DNA from: CAYZHV01 sp046541355
GTDB lineage: Bacteria > Spirochaetota > Spirochaetia > DSM-27196 > Alkalispirochaetaceae
Length of the DNA: 64,000 bases
Reading direction: 5' to 3'
Assembly: GCA_046541355.1 (NCBI GenBank)
Contig: JBKHDM010000002.1
Coordinates: 1 to 64,000 of the forward strand
Under the pieces are notes generated by a model. The model had not been told where the DNA came from. It made no database searches and worked only from the letters and a program-made list of their open reading frames with translations. Numbering within the stretch: position 1 is the first letter of the stretch; every line of letters starts with the position of its first letter. Below are positions 34,675 through 42,692 of this stretch, piece by piece. A program made the translations under genes and the position numbers.

Positions 34675-35451
34675 TCACCGCCAGGTTTCCATCTTCCGCG
34701 GCAGCTCCTGCTCCCGGAGGAGGGCAAACCGGAGCCGTCCCGCTCTCGCCTGGAGTATGAGGTCCCAGGAGAAGGAGAGACTCTGGAGTATGAGGACGGG
34801 AGCCAAAATATAGAGTATCGCAACGGTTGAAAGGCCGGGGATATAGGTGACAAGCAGGGAGATCGCGATGGTTGCCGCAACGCTTTTGGCGAACCACTTG
34901 TAACTCATCGGGTAGCCCGGGGGGTCCCCGGTGAGCCTGAACAGCAGAAAATAGAGATAGCGCATGAGCCCGATCAGGAGCGTCCATGCAGGAAAGCGGA
35001 GGTGCACATAGCCGACAAGGGTAAGGGCGAAGATAAAAAGCGCGTCGTTCTCCATATCCCAGATCGCGCCAAACTCCCGACATCCCCGGCGACGGGCGAG
35101 GCGGCCGTCAAAGAAGTCCGTCGCCTCCGCGGCGACTATCAGGGCAAGTAGAAACCAGCGAACCGAGGTTGCCCCGAGGGATCCGTCCAGGGGCAACAGT
35201 GCGGCCCACAAAAAGACGAGGGCGGCGGCGGCCCCCCTTGTGGCGGTCAAAAGATCAGCTCCCCTCCCCTCTCCCCAGCCGGCAGTCAGGTAGAGAAGGG
35301 TCAGGATACCGAGGGTGTAGGGGACAAGAAACCAGAACAGGAGCGCCTCGGGTATCACGAACAGTGGTGTCATCGCGACGGTGATGATGAGTAGGGTTAC
35401 CGAGTGGAGGTACGTCCATAGCCGGTATGACCGATCGAACCTGGCGCTCAT
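34675..35451 (-). CDS. CDP-alcohol phosphotransferase family protein
   Basis: The 258-residue membrane protein has the family signature in DFFDGRLARRRGCREFGAIW followed by DMEND (about residues 105-130). The canonical spacing DGxxARx8GxxxDxxxD is here one residue shorter between AR and G (seven residues). About six hydrophobic segments surround it. Such enzymes condense a CDP-alcohol (CDP-diacylglycerol, CDP-choline and the like) with an alcohol acceptor to give a phosphodiester. Start ATG 35451 overlaps the preceding stop (ATGA). In this operon it is the step most likely to attach a phosphate-linked group to the product or to make a lipid acceptor. Confidence 0.85.
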   Translation of the reverse strand: MSARFDRSYRLWTYLHSVTLLIITVAMTPLFVIPEALLFWFLVPYTLGILTLLYLTAGWGEGRGADLLTATRGAAAALVFLWAALLPLDGSLGATSVRWFLLALIVAAEATDFFDGRLARRRGCREFGAIWDMENDALFIFALTLVGYVHLRFPAWTLLIGLMRYLYFLLFRLTGDPPGYPMSYKWFAKSVAATIAISLLVTYIPGLSTVAILYILAPVLILQSLSFSWDLILQARAGRLRFALLREQELPRKMETWR

Positions 35452-36299
35452 ATGCTGCTTCCTTTTCGTGCAAGTATATCGAGTTGGTGGGCGATGTACA
35501 CGAGGCGACCACCCTCGAGTTGCTCCCTGCGCTCCTCGAGCCACGCCTCGAGCTGCTCCTCCGGCAAAGCGCCTCGGACCGAGGACTCCACCATAGAGAG
35601 GATCGAACCGAGAAACGCCCCTTCCCCGGGATAGTAGCTGCCCTCCCGAGGCAGGATAATCCAGTCCGAGGCTCCCACCTCCTCTATCTCCATCCCCGCG
35701 GCGGGAAGGGTAATGAGGAGCTTTCGGGCGAATCCCGACGCCCCCACCCCCTGCCTCGCCATACTGTCGTGATAGGCGCGCCTGACTGCCGCGTCGAGGT
35801 CACGATTGCCGACGGGCTCGAAAAAGCTCTCTCCGTCAAAGGTGATCGAAGCGTAGAGCAACCCGCCATCGCCGAGGAGTTGATCGGCAATCTCGGTAGC
35901 CTCTTCGGCGGAAAAGAGATCGAGAACCGCGTGAGCGATGAGCAGCTCCGCCCCGCCGCCGGCCTCCTCGAGGTACTGGGAGACATCCCCATGAAATACC
36001 CGCCACCCCGAAAGCTCCCTCCGCGCGGCAAGGCGCTCCCGGAGCACCGGGATCAGCGCCTCCTGAGGCTCTACCGCCTCGTAGTGCAGCTCGCCTCCCT
36101 CGGCGAGGGAGGCGAGAACTCCCCATGCTCCGAGACGCTCGACCATGCTTCCGCTGCCGGCGCCTATCTCGAGGATCCGCAGCGCTCCGCCCTGCCGGGA
36201 TCGAATCTCCTCTGCCCCGTCACGGAAGGCAGCCCAGACGCGCTGGTTCATCGAGCGATCATCGAGGTCCCGTTTCGCTTCCAGATAGCTATAGTCCAT
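35448..36299 (-). CDS. Class I SAM-dependent methyltransferase
   Basis: The 283-residue protein has the SAM-binding motif I LRILEIGAGSGSMVERL (about residue 42), an acidic motif II (YEAVEPQE), FHGDVSQYL (motif III type) and LLIAHAVLDLF. The N-terminus SYLEAKRDLDDRSMNQRVWAA is typical of small-molecule or sugar methyltransferases. Substrate unknown; the operon suggests a pterin/pyrimidine or its glycoside. The ATG at 36299 lies within the end of the glycosyltransferase gene (overlap of 11 bp) and its stop overlaps the next start (ATGA), so it is coupled on both sides. Confidence 0.85.
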   Translation of the reverse strand: MDYSYLEAKRDLDDRSMNQRVWAAFRDGAEEIRSRQGGALRILEIGAGSGSMVERLGAWGVLASLAEGGELHYEAVEPQEALIPVLRERLAARRELSGWRVFHGDVSQYLEEAGGGAELLIAHAVLDLFSAEEATEIADQLLGDGGLLYASITFDGESFFEPVGNRDLDAAVRRAYHDSMARQGVGASGFARKLLITLPAAGMEIEEVGASDWIILPREGSYYPGEGAFLGSILSMVESSVRGALPEEQLEAWLEERREQLEGGRLVYIAHQLDILARKGSSI

Positions 36300-37377
36300 C
36301 AACCCCTCTCATCTCCCGGAGGTACGCCTCGGCGGAGTCGAAGCTCTCCTCCCAGGTTGGATGGGACGCGGCGGTGCGCCGAGCCCCGGATGCCAGGTTC
36401 TCTCGCAGCTCCGGCTCCCGGAGGAGCCTCCTGATCTGTGCCGCCACCGCCGGGGCGCTGCCGGCGCGGCAGAGAAAACCGTTGTACCCGTCCCGGACGA
36501 TCTCCCGGGCGCCGCCGGCCTCGGAGGCGATCACCGGTGTACCGTGAGCCATCGCCTCGAGGTAGACCATGCCGAACCCCTCGTACTGACTCACCAGCAC
36601 CAGCAGATCGTGGTCCCGGTACGCAGCGGCGAGCTCCCCGCTGGTGAGGGAGCCTGCAAAGGTGACCCGCTCCTCCAGACCGAGGCGCCGGGTCAAGGTG
36701 TAAAGCGCCCTCGCCGTAGCAGGCTCAGCCTCCCGGCCCCCGACTACCGTTAAGCTTACAGGCTCATCCCGGAGAAGTGAAACCGCCTCGATCACCGCAT
36801 CGATCCGCTTGCGCCGGATGAGGGACCCGACCGAGAGCAGTCGCAGACCCCTGCCTCCCCCCGGATCGTCCGCCTCCCCCATCTGCCCGGGCTCCCGAAG
36901 CCCCTCCGCCGAGGGAAGGCAGACAACCCCGGGAAGCTCCCTGCCGAGGAGACCGGCCACATCATCCCGGGTCACCGAGGTGTTGTAGATCGCGCCGTCG
37001 ACGGTTTCCAGATACTCCCGTTCCAGAGGGCGCAGGAGAAACGCCCCGAGCCGACTGTGCTCCTCCCGGGAGGCGAGATGGTGCACGATCGAAACGATCG
37101 GCACCCCAAGCTCCCGCCGCAACCGCCTGTTGCTCCTGCGAAGGGAGAGGTGGTTCAGCTCATCCTCGAGGATCAGTTGCGCCCCGGCCTCCCGCGCCCG
37201 CTCCACTATCCGCTTCGGCCGGTCCTCCAGAAGACGGCGCACGGGGGAACCCCAGGTCTGGGACAGGAGCGTCACCTGGTGTCCCCGACTCTCGAGAAGC
37301 GCGACAAGGCGGGCGTCGTAGCGATACCCCCCGGTCTGTTGCTCCAGAGAGCCGTAGATAACCAGCAGAATCCGCAA
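36289..37377 (-). CDS. GT4 family glycosyltransferase
   Basis: A 362-residue GT-B-fold protein: RILLVIYGSLEQQTGG at the start, LRLLSVGSLIRRKRIDAVIEA at the interdomain region, VTLTVVGGREAEPA-type strand, and the retaining-enzyme motif EGFGMVYLEAMAHGTPVIAS (EX7E). It transfers a sugar from a nucleotide donor. It probably starts at a TTG (37377), 6 bp after the stop of the PTPS-like gene. No signal peptide or membrane anchor. Located between pterin-type genes and a methyltransferase, so a glycosylated heterocycle is a reasonable inference. Confidence 0.88.
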   Translation of the reverse strand: MRILLVIYGSLEQQTGGYRYDARLVALLESRGHQVTLLSQTWGSPVRRLLEDRPKRIVERAREAGAQLILEDELNHLSLRRSNRRLRRELGVPIVSIVHHLASREEHSRLGAFLLRPLEREYLETVDGAIYNTSVTRDDVAGLLGRELPGVVCLPSAEGLREPGQMGEADDPGGGRGLRLLSVGSLIRRKRIDAVIEAVSLLRDEPVSLTVVGGREAEPATARALYTLTRRLGLEERVTFAGSLTSGELAAAYRDHDLLVLVSQYEGFGMVYLEAMAHGTPVIASEAGGAREIVRDGYNGFLCRAGSAPAVAAQIRRLLREPELRENLASGARRTAASHPTWEESFDSAEAYLREMRGVDGL

Positions 37378-37383
37378 CCGGAA

Positions 37384-37767
37384 CTACCCGTTCAAGGGAG
37401 CCTCGTAGCCGGCCCTGGCGATCTCATTCTCCCAGATCTGTACGGTCATTCCCGACAGCCGCTTCAGGGGCAGCTCCCTGTAAAGCCGCTCCCAGATGAT
37501 CCGGCAGAAGTGCTCGATGCTCGGGTTCAACCCGTCAAAGGGCGGAAGATCGTTGAGCGTCCGGTCCCGGTAGGCGGCGACGGTCTCGTCGAGAACCCGT
37601 TCGACCTCGGTAATGTCCACGAGATAGCCGAACTGGTCGAGCTCCTCTCCCCGGAGGTGGAGCTCCAGCTTGTAGTGGTGGGAGTGCAGGTCGTTCTCCG
37701 GACCGAAGTCCCCGCCGATCAGGTAGTGCTGTGCGACGAAGTCCCGCCGCACTTCCAGGGTATACAT
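37384..37767 (-). CDS. 6-pyruvoyl-tetrahydropterin synthase / QueD family protein, Cys replaced by Glu
   Basis: The 127-residue protein has the PTPS (COG0720) T-fold pattern: RRDFVAQHYL with the first zinc His, then ENDLHSHHYKLEL with the other His ligands, LVDITEVERVLDE, LNDLPPFDGLNPSIEHF and VQIWE. In QueD the segment is C-x-x-x-H-G-H; here the Cys position is Glu (ExxxHSH) and HGH is HSH. PTPS-III enzymes, which make the folate precursor 6-hydroxymethyl-dihydropterin, also use Glu, but at one residue nearer the HGH as I recall. So this is a variant active site. AAAGGAG is 5 nt before the ATG at 37767. Confidence 0.85.
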   Translation of the reverse strand: MYTLEVRRDFVAQHYLIGGDFGPENDLHSHHYKLELHLRGEELDQFGYLVDITEVERVLDETVAAYRDRTLNDLPPFDGLNPSIEHFCRIIWERLYRELPLKRLSGMTVQIWENEIARAGYEAPLNG

Positions 37768-37800
37768 CGCTACTCCTTTCAATAATCAATCAATACAGAA

Positions 37801-38841
37801 TCAATAACGAAACACCATTTGCATGAGCCCCGGCTCGCCGTGAGCGAGGCGCCTGTATGCCTCAGGGGCGTCCGAGAGGGCGAGCTCGTGGGTTACAAGC
37901 CGCTCGAGGGGAAACTCCTCGAGAAGAGTGAGCGCCGTCGCGAGCCTCCGCCGGCTGTCCCAGCGACCGGAGAGATCCGACCGGATCGTGCTCACCTGAC
38001 TCGATATGATCCTCTGCCGGGCACGGTGGAAGCGTCCGCCCAAATCAACCGACGCCCTTTTTCGGCCGTACCACGATCCGAGGACGAGCCGGCCGTCGAA
38101 TCCGGTCGCGCCAAGGGCAGTATCGAGGCTCTCCGGTCTGCCGGAGAGCTCGTAGACCAGGTCGAATCCGGGGTAGCTGCGGTGCATCGCCAGGAAGGGG
38201 CCGGAATAGCCGCTCTCCGGCGGAACAAGCTCCCCGGGGGCGAGGCAGGAGACCTCGGGGGCAAGGGAGCGGGCGAGCTGCCTACGGTACTCGAGAGGCT
38301 CCACAGCGACAACCCCGCCCCGCAACTGCCGCGCGAGAAGCAGCGCCGTGAGAAGCCCGACAACACCGAGGCCGAAGACCGCCACCTGCTCACCGATGAG
38401 GGGAGCGCCGTCGAGGAGCAGATTGACCGCGGTTTCCATGTTCGGAAGAAAGACAGCGCGCTCCGCAGGCATCTGCTCAGGCAGCGGAATCACCGCCTCC
38501 TGCGGGAGAACCGCGTGGCTTGCGTGGGGATGAAAACAGAACACCCTGCGTCCGGCGAGGCTCTCCTCGCCCTCAGGGCCGACAGCGGCGACCCGGCCGA
38601 CCAGGGCGTAGCCATAGCGGATCGGATAGGTGAAGCCTCCGGAGAGGGAGGGTATTGTCTCGTCCACGGCTAACCCTTCCGGCGCCTCGCCACGGTAGAC
38701 AAGAAGCTCCGTCCCGGCGCTCACCCCCGAGCAGATCGCCTCCACCAGGAGCTCCTTCGGCCCCGGAGCCGGGAGACGCTCCTCGATAATCTCCGCCTCC
38801 CCGGGGGCGCTGAAGGCGAGGGCGCGACGCCTGCCGCTCAC
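37801..38841 (-). CDS. Zinc-type medium-chain dehydrogenase/reductase
   Basis: The 346-residue MDR protein has a GroES-like N-terminal half (ICSGVSAGTELLVYRG; FTYPIRYGYALVGRVAAVG), ASHAVLPQEAVIPLPE and a Rossmann half with VFGLGVVGLLTALL (about residue 160). The usual GHE zinc-site motif is replaced by RYGYALVG and no four-Cys structural zinc lobe is seen, like the BchC-type group. It probably oxidises or reduces an alcohol/ketone with NAD(P). The GTG start overlaps the upstream reductase stop (GTGA), so it is in the operon; the polyol side chain left by the first two enzymes is a plausible substrate. Confidence 0.82.
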   Translation of the reverse strand: MSGRRRALAFSAPGEAEIIEERLPAPGPKELLVEAICSGVSAGTELLVYRGEAPEGLAVDETIPSLSGGFTYPIRYGYALVGRVAAVGPEGEESLAGRRVFCFHPHASHAVLPQEAVIPLPEQMPAERAVFLPNMETAVNLLLDGAPLIGEQVAVFGLGVVGLLTALLLARQLRGGVVAVEPLEYRRQLARSLAPEVSCLAPGELVPPESGYSGPFLAMHRSYPGFDLVYELSGRPESLDTALGATGFDGRLVLGSWYGRKRASVDLGGRFHRARQRIISSQVSTIRSDLSGRWDSRRRLATALTLLEEFPLERLVTHELALSDAPEAYRRLAHGEPGLMQMVFRY

Positions 38842-39557
38842 CGACTGCCTCCTCCCGGTTCGAGGATAAGCAGGAGGTCCTCTCCGAGTTTCTCGCAGGA
38901 GAGGATACGCACCGGAGCGTCGAAGCCGCCGGAGAGCCGGTAGCCGCCGATGTACCGGGGAGCGAGGGTGACCGCGGCGAGATCCCAGGTGCCTGAGCCG
39001 ATAAAGGAGGCGAGAAGCCGCCCTCCCCCCTCGACCATGAGGCTCGAAACGCCCGTCGCAACTTTGAAGGCGGTGAGACAGTGGTAGAGTTCGTCCGCTC
39101 CCTCGACAGGATCGAGAAGTGGGAGAAGCACCGTAGAATCCGACCGGTAGCGCTCCCCGGCCTCGGCGGCGGCGTTAGGGGTGGTTACGAGATAGACGAG
39201 AGGGTGACAGCTGAACAGCCTCGCCTCGGCAGGGGTGCGAAGCCGGCGATCAAAGATCACCGGCACCGGGGATGGAGCATCCACCCCGCGGCAGGTCAGG
39301 CGTGGGTCATCGGCGAGGACGGTGCCGACACCGACGGCGATCGCCTCGTGCATACCTCGCAGGGTGTGGGTAAAGCGGCTGCTCGCCTCACCGCTGAGGA
39401 GGGTCTGTTCTCCCTGGCGAAGGGCGATGGAGCCGTCGAGGGACTGGGCGTAGGCGAGGGTCACCGCCGGCCGATGGGAGACCCTGGAGACCGTCTCCTC
39501 GAGAACCCGGGAGAAGCGCTCTCCTTTACTGGGCTCGGACGAAGTCAATGTCGTCAC
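38838..39557 (-). CDS. RibD-type pyrimidine reductase (stand-alone, no deaminase domain)
   Basis: The protein, about 239 residues, is a lone RibD_C / DHFR-like domain: RPAVTLAYAQSLDGSIAL, RFTHTLRGMHEAIAVGVGTV, LADDPRLTCRGVD and LMVEGGGRLLASFI (NADPH/substrate loops). In riboflavin synthesis this domain reduces the ribose of the GTP cyclohydrolase II product to ribitol. The zinc deaminase domain usually fused in bacteria (HAE and PCxxxxxC) is absent. The start is uncertain: no ATG; a GTG at 39557 overlaps the end of ribA by 32 bp, a TTG at 39548 is an alternative. It directly follows GTP cyclohydrolase II, fitting consecutive steps. Confidence 0.85.
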   Translation of the reverse strand: MTTLTSSEPSKGERFSRVLEETVSRVSHRPAVTLAYAQSLDGSIALRQGEQTLLSGEASSRFTHTLRGMHEAIAVGVGTVLADDPRLTCRGVDAPSPVPVIFDRRLRTPAEARLFSCHPLVYLVTTPNAAAEAGERYRSDSTVLLPLLDPVEGADELYHCLTAFKVATGVSSLMVEGGGRLLASFIGSGTWDLAAVTLAPRYIGGYRLSGGFDAPVRILSCEKLGEDLLLILEPGGGSR

Positions 39558-40173
39558 TCTGAGCGCGGCTCGGCAGATCAAACATGTGGGACATCCGGGT
39601 CATCTTCGTAAAGAGGTAGCGTCGGTTCTGCTCGTTGACGAGAATGGGAGTCAGCGGCTCCCGGGAGACAATGGAGATCCCGAGCTCCGAGAGCTGCTCT
39701 ATCTTTGAGGGATTGTTGGTCAACAGCCGGACTGATGAGATCCCGAGATCCTCGAGCATCAGCGCAGCTACGGTGTAGTCCCGGGAATCCGCCTGATGAC
39801 CGAGAAGCAGATTCGCCTCCACGGTGTCGTGACCCTGGTCCTGGAGGTTATACGCCCGAAGCTTCTCGGAGAGGCCGATCCCCCGACCTTCCTGACGCAT
39901 GTAGAGAATAACCCCGGCGCCCTCCTCGGCGATCAGCTGCATCGCCCGGTTTAGTTGTTCCCCGCAGTCGCACCGCTGGGAACCGAGAACATCGCCGGTA
40001 AAACACTCCGAGTGCACTCGCACCATCACGTTGCTCCGCCCCGAAACATCTCCGTAGACTAACGCCAGATGCTCTTTATCGTCTTCGCTGTTCTCATAGA
40101 CATAGAGCTGATACTCACCGAACTGATTGGGGATACGGGCGGAAGAAACTTGAGTAACTGAAGCGTTTTTCAT
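39526..40173 (-). CDS. ribA: GTP cyclohydrolase II
   Basis: The 215-residue enzyme is canonical: ALVYGDVSGRSNVMVRVHSE, the zinc cysteines in CFTGDVLGSQRCDCG, LYMRQEGRGIGLSEKLRAYN, DTVEANLLLGHQADSRDY and LLTNNPSKIEQL. It opens GTP, releasing formate and pyrophosphate, to give 2,5-diamino-6-ribosylamino-pyrimidinone phosphate. No fused DHBP synthase (RibB). First gene of the nine-gene operon, with a good promoter and a 30-40 nt leader; no FMN riboswitch precedes it. AGGTGA lies 4 nt before the ATG. Since only ribA and a reductase represent riboflavin synthesis here, it may be a second copy for a special product. Confidence 0.95.
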   Translation of the reverse strand: MKNASVTQVSSARIPNQFGEYQLYVYENSEDDKEHLALVYGDVSGRSNVMVRVHSECFTGDVLGSQRCDCGEQLNRAMQLIAEEGAGVILYMRQEGRGIGLSEKLRAYNLQDQGHDTVEANLLLGHQADSRDYTVAALMLEDLGISSVRLLTNNPSKIEQLSELGISIVSREPLTPILVNEQNRRYLFTKMTRMSHMFDLPSRAQSDDIDFVRAQ

Positions 40174-40205
40174 TTTGTCACCTGCCTTTCGAGTTGCACT
40201 TGTGA

Positions 40206-40234
40206 AAAGTACGTTAATGCCTCGGGGCGGTCAA
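40206..40234 (-). promoter_or_regulatory. Promoter of the ribA-led nine-gene operon
   Basis: Minus strand TTGACC (40229-40234), 17-nt spacer, TACTTT (40206-40211), predicting a leader of about 30 nt. This leader is too short for an FMN riboswitch, and its hallmark core sequences were looked for and not found. Confidence 0.65.
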
Positions 40235-40324
40235 CTTTTCCCTTTCATCCTCCGCCGGAGGGCAAGGGCGGGGCCGCTGATCGGGGCTTTCCAACACGCA
40301 TGCAGTAGTGGTACCCTCCTCTAC

Positions 40325-41137
40325 GTGGTAAACCTCTACCTCGGTGGTGCGCCATACTACGATCTCGATACGGTTACCTACGGGAGCGAGGATATCCGCT
40401 TCTACAGGCGCCAGGCGGATGAGCTTTCTCGCCCCCCTGAGAAGACCCGAATCCTCGAGCTCGCCTGCGGCACCGGCCGGGTCTCTATCCCCCTCGCCAG
40501 GGCGGGATACTCCGTAGTCGGACTCGATCTTTCCGAGGCGATGCTCCGCATCTTTCAGGATAAGCTCGCCCGGCAGCCGGGAGGGGTGGGCTCCCGGGTC
40601 TCTGTCTACCACGGGGACATGGCGGACTTCGACCTACCCGGCCCCCCCTTTGACCTCATTATCATTCCCTTTCGCGGATTTCAGGCTCTTGTGGAGACTG
40701 GAGACGCCATGAGCTGCCTCAACAGGATAAAACGCCACCTCGCACCGACGGGGGTGTTCATCCTCGATATCTTCGCCGTAGCTCCCTTCAACCGGTGGCT
40801 CGACGATTTCCAGGAGCGCCTCGACTGGAAGCGGACGGACCCCGCCACAGGGCGATTGATCACCCGGGCTCGGATCGCAGGGAGGTGCGATATCCGGCGG
40901 CAGGTAATTCACCCAACAACCATCTACTACGTAAGCCACCCGGACGGGAGGAGCGAGCGGATCGAGGACCACTTCTGTCTCCGTTACTACTTTCAGCACC
41001 AGATGGAGACGCTTCTCGTCGCCTCGGGCTTCGAGGTCCTCGCGGAGTACGGAGATTACAGCGGGGCTCCCATCGGCGAGGGCGCAGAACAGCTGTTTGT
41101 CTGTCGTCACCTGCCGCGCCCGAAACTCCTCGGTTAG
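40325..41137 (+). CDS. Class I SAM-dependent methyltransferase
   Basis: Conserved elements: APYYDLDTVTYG at the N-terminus, motif I RILELACGTGRVSIPLARAG, GLDLSEAMLRIFQDK, YHGDMADFDL and IIPFRGFQALVET, with a C-terminal YYFQHQMETLLVASGFEVL. The pattern fits the small-molecule methyltransferase group (Methyltransf_25). The frame is open from 40175, but homologues begin close to the PYYDLD motif, so the GTG at 40325 is preferred (270 aa); no clear ribosome site supports any start. It is divergent from ribA. The last codons are involved in a 41-bp tandem duplication. Confidence 0.75.
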   Translation: MVNLYLGGAPYYDLDTVTYGSEDIRFYRRQADELSRPPEKTRILELACGTGRVSIPLARAGYSVVGLDLSEAMLRIFQDKLARQPGGVGSRVSVYHGDMADFDLPGPPFDLIIIPFRGFQALVETGDAMSCLNRIKRHLAPTGVFILDIFAVAPFNRWLDDFQERLDWKRTDPATGRLITRARIAGRCDIRRQVIHPTTIYYVSHPDGRSERIEDHFCLRYYFQHQMETLLVASGFEVLAEYGDYSGAPIGEGAEQLFVCRHLPRPKLLG

Positions 41138-41203
41138 ACCGCCCGGTTCCTCCGCCCCGCCCGAAACTCCTCGGTTAGACCGCCCGGTTCCTCCGCCCCG
41201 CCC
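41118..41203. repeat. 41-bp tandem duplication spanning a gene end
   Basis: Positions 41118-41158 are repeated exactly at 41159-41199, with 4 bases of a third copy. The unit contains the last codons (PKLLG) and TAG stop of the methyltransferase. Since 41 is not a multiple of three, the second copy lies wholly after the stop. Replication slippage is the simple explanation. Confidence 0.9.
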
Positions 41204-41356
41204 CTGCTCCTCGCGGTTTACCTTCTTTGGTCTTATTGCACGTATCATAGCGAGAATATAATTCCTGTTACCCGATCTAAAAATAGGATAAAAAATAGTA
41301 CAGCAGGCGAATCACAGCCATTGTGAATGGCCGGTATCCGGATTACACTCTAAGAC

Positions 41357-42064
41357 ATGTATATGCACATAACGTCCCTTATCCCCCCGGGAGTGATAAC
41401 GGTACTCGCCTGGCTGTTACTCCCGGCGACGCTCCTCAGTGCGGGCGGGTCCGACGAACAGCTTGCCGGAGGCGCGGCAGAGGTCACCGGAGGGAGGATC
41501 GACTACCTCGAGGGAGAGGTGACGGTAAACGGTGAGACCGCCGAGATCGGGACGCCCGTTGCAACCGGAGATCTCCTGGTGACAGGCGCCGCCTCGGTGG
41601 CGGATGTCGTGTTCGGCGGACAGAACATCTTTCGCCTCGATGAGCAGACCTCCGCCCACCTCACCCTCGATCCGGGCCGGCAGGGTGTGCGCCTCGAGCG
41701 TGGCGCCTTTGCCGCGGTCTTTGACGAGCTGGTAACCGTCGGGGACGAGGAGGAGTCCCGATTTCTCCTGGAGACCAGGCACACCGTCGCCGGTGTGAGG
41801 GGTACAACCTTCTTTGTGAAGGTGGAGAGCGAGGACGCCACCTTCGTCTGCACCTGTCACGGCTCCCTCAGATTGGACCCGCGATCCGGGGCCTCCCCCT
41901 TTACGGTAACCAACTACCGCCACGAGGCGTACCGCTTCCGCAGTTCCGGGGATCAGGCAGTGGTTGAGACCGAGGCGGACCTCTACCATACAACCGAAGA
42001 ACTCAACCGCCTCGCCGAGCGGATCGGCGTCACCATCCCCTGGGGAGAGGCTCCTCCCCGGTGA
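41357..42064 (+). CDS. FecR-domain secreted protein
   Basis: The 235-residue protein has a signal peptide (VITVLAWLLLPATLLSAGG) and the FecR-type beta domain: GRIDYLEGEVTVNG, IGTPVATGDLLVTGAASVADV, IFRLDEQTSAHL and ETRHTVAGVRGTTFFVKVE. No anti-sigma N-domain or membrane anchor apart from the signal peptide, so it is an exported structural/binding protein rather than the FecR transducer. Spirochaetes carry several such proteins. Single gene; the thioesterase gene starts 94 bp downstream. Confidence 0.85.
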   Translation: MYMHITSLIPPGVITVLAWLLLPATLLSAGGSDEQLAGGAAEVTGGRIDYLEGEVTVNGETAEIGTPVATGDLLVTGAASVADVVFGGQNIFRLDEQTSAHLTLDPGRQGVRLERGAFAAVFDELVTVGDEEESRFLLETRHTVAGVRGTTFFVKVESEDATFVCTCHGSLRLDPRSGASPFTVTNYRHEAYRFRSSGDQAVVETEADLYHTTEELNRLAERIGVTIPWGEAPPR

Positions 42065-42157
42065 CCGACTCCCGAGGGGGGCAGCCTCCGGAGGGTAGCG
42101 GGGTGCGCTCGAATCGCCTTGCGGCCACCGGGGAGGGACGGTAGACTCTCACACGGT

Positions 42158-42640
42158 ATGAGAGAGATCAATAACCCCTTTGTCGACCACGAGGGATACC
42201 ACTGCTTCGGCTGTGACCCGAACAACCGGTTCGGTCTGAAGATGCGGTTTATTGAGGAAGAGGAGCGGGTTGTCTCCCACTGGGAGCCGACAGCCTCCTA
42301 CCAGGGGTTTACCGATGTGCTCCACGGTGGTATTCAGGCAACCCTCATGGATGAGCTCGCGAGCTGGTATGTTTTCGTTAAGCTGAAGACCTCGGGGATG
42401 ACCGAACGCCTCGAGGTCCGCTTCAACACTCCGGTCTATATCAGCGGCGGCACCGTCACCGTAACCGCAGAGCTTGTCGATCAGGAGCGCCGAAAAGCAC
42501 GGGTCCGCCTTGCGGTCTACCAGGGGGATGGAGAGGCTAAGAGCGAAGGGGAGTGCATCTACACTATCTTTCCCGAGCCTCTCGCCCGGAGGAAGCTCAA
42601 CTATCCCGGGTATGAGGCGTTTCTACCCTCGGAACATTGA
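42158..42640 (+). CDS. Hotdog-fold thioesterase (PaaI/YiiD-like)
   Basis: A 160-residue single hotdog domain: CFGCDPNNRFGLKMRF (the C.GC.p..N..GL signature of PF03061 homologues), VLHGGIQATLMDELASWY (catalytic-helix block) and VTVTAELVDQERRKARVRL. It hydrolyses acyl-CoA thioesters; the substrate cannot be told. ATG 42158 is preferred (13 codons of upstream frame have no support). First in a same-strand series with the lyxose isomerase 52 bp downstream, though a metabolic connection is not obvious. Confidence 0.85.
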   Translation: MREINNPFVDHEGYHCFGCDPNNRFGLKMRFIEEEERVVSHWEPTASYQGFTDVLHGGIQATLMDELASWYVFVKLKTSGMTERLEVRFNTPVYISGGTVTVTAELVDQERRKARVRLAVYQGDGEAKSEGECIYTIFPEPLARRKLNYPGYEAFLPSEH

Positions 42641-42692
42641 GGCTTCCTGGTCGTTTGCAAACCGGGCTAACCGGGTTACAATCCTCTACTGT

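Noticed and set aside
40174..40324. FMN riboswitch upstream of ribA
   Set aside because: The conserved FMN aptamer cores were looked for on both strands and are absent; the predicted leader is also too short.
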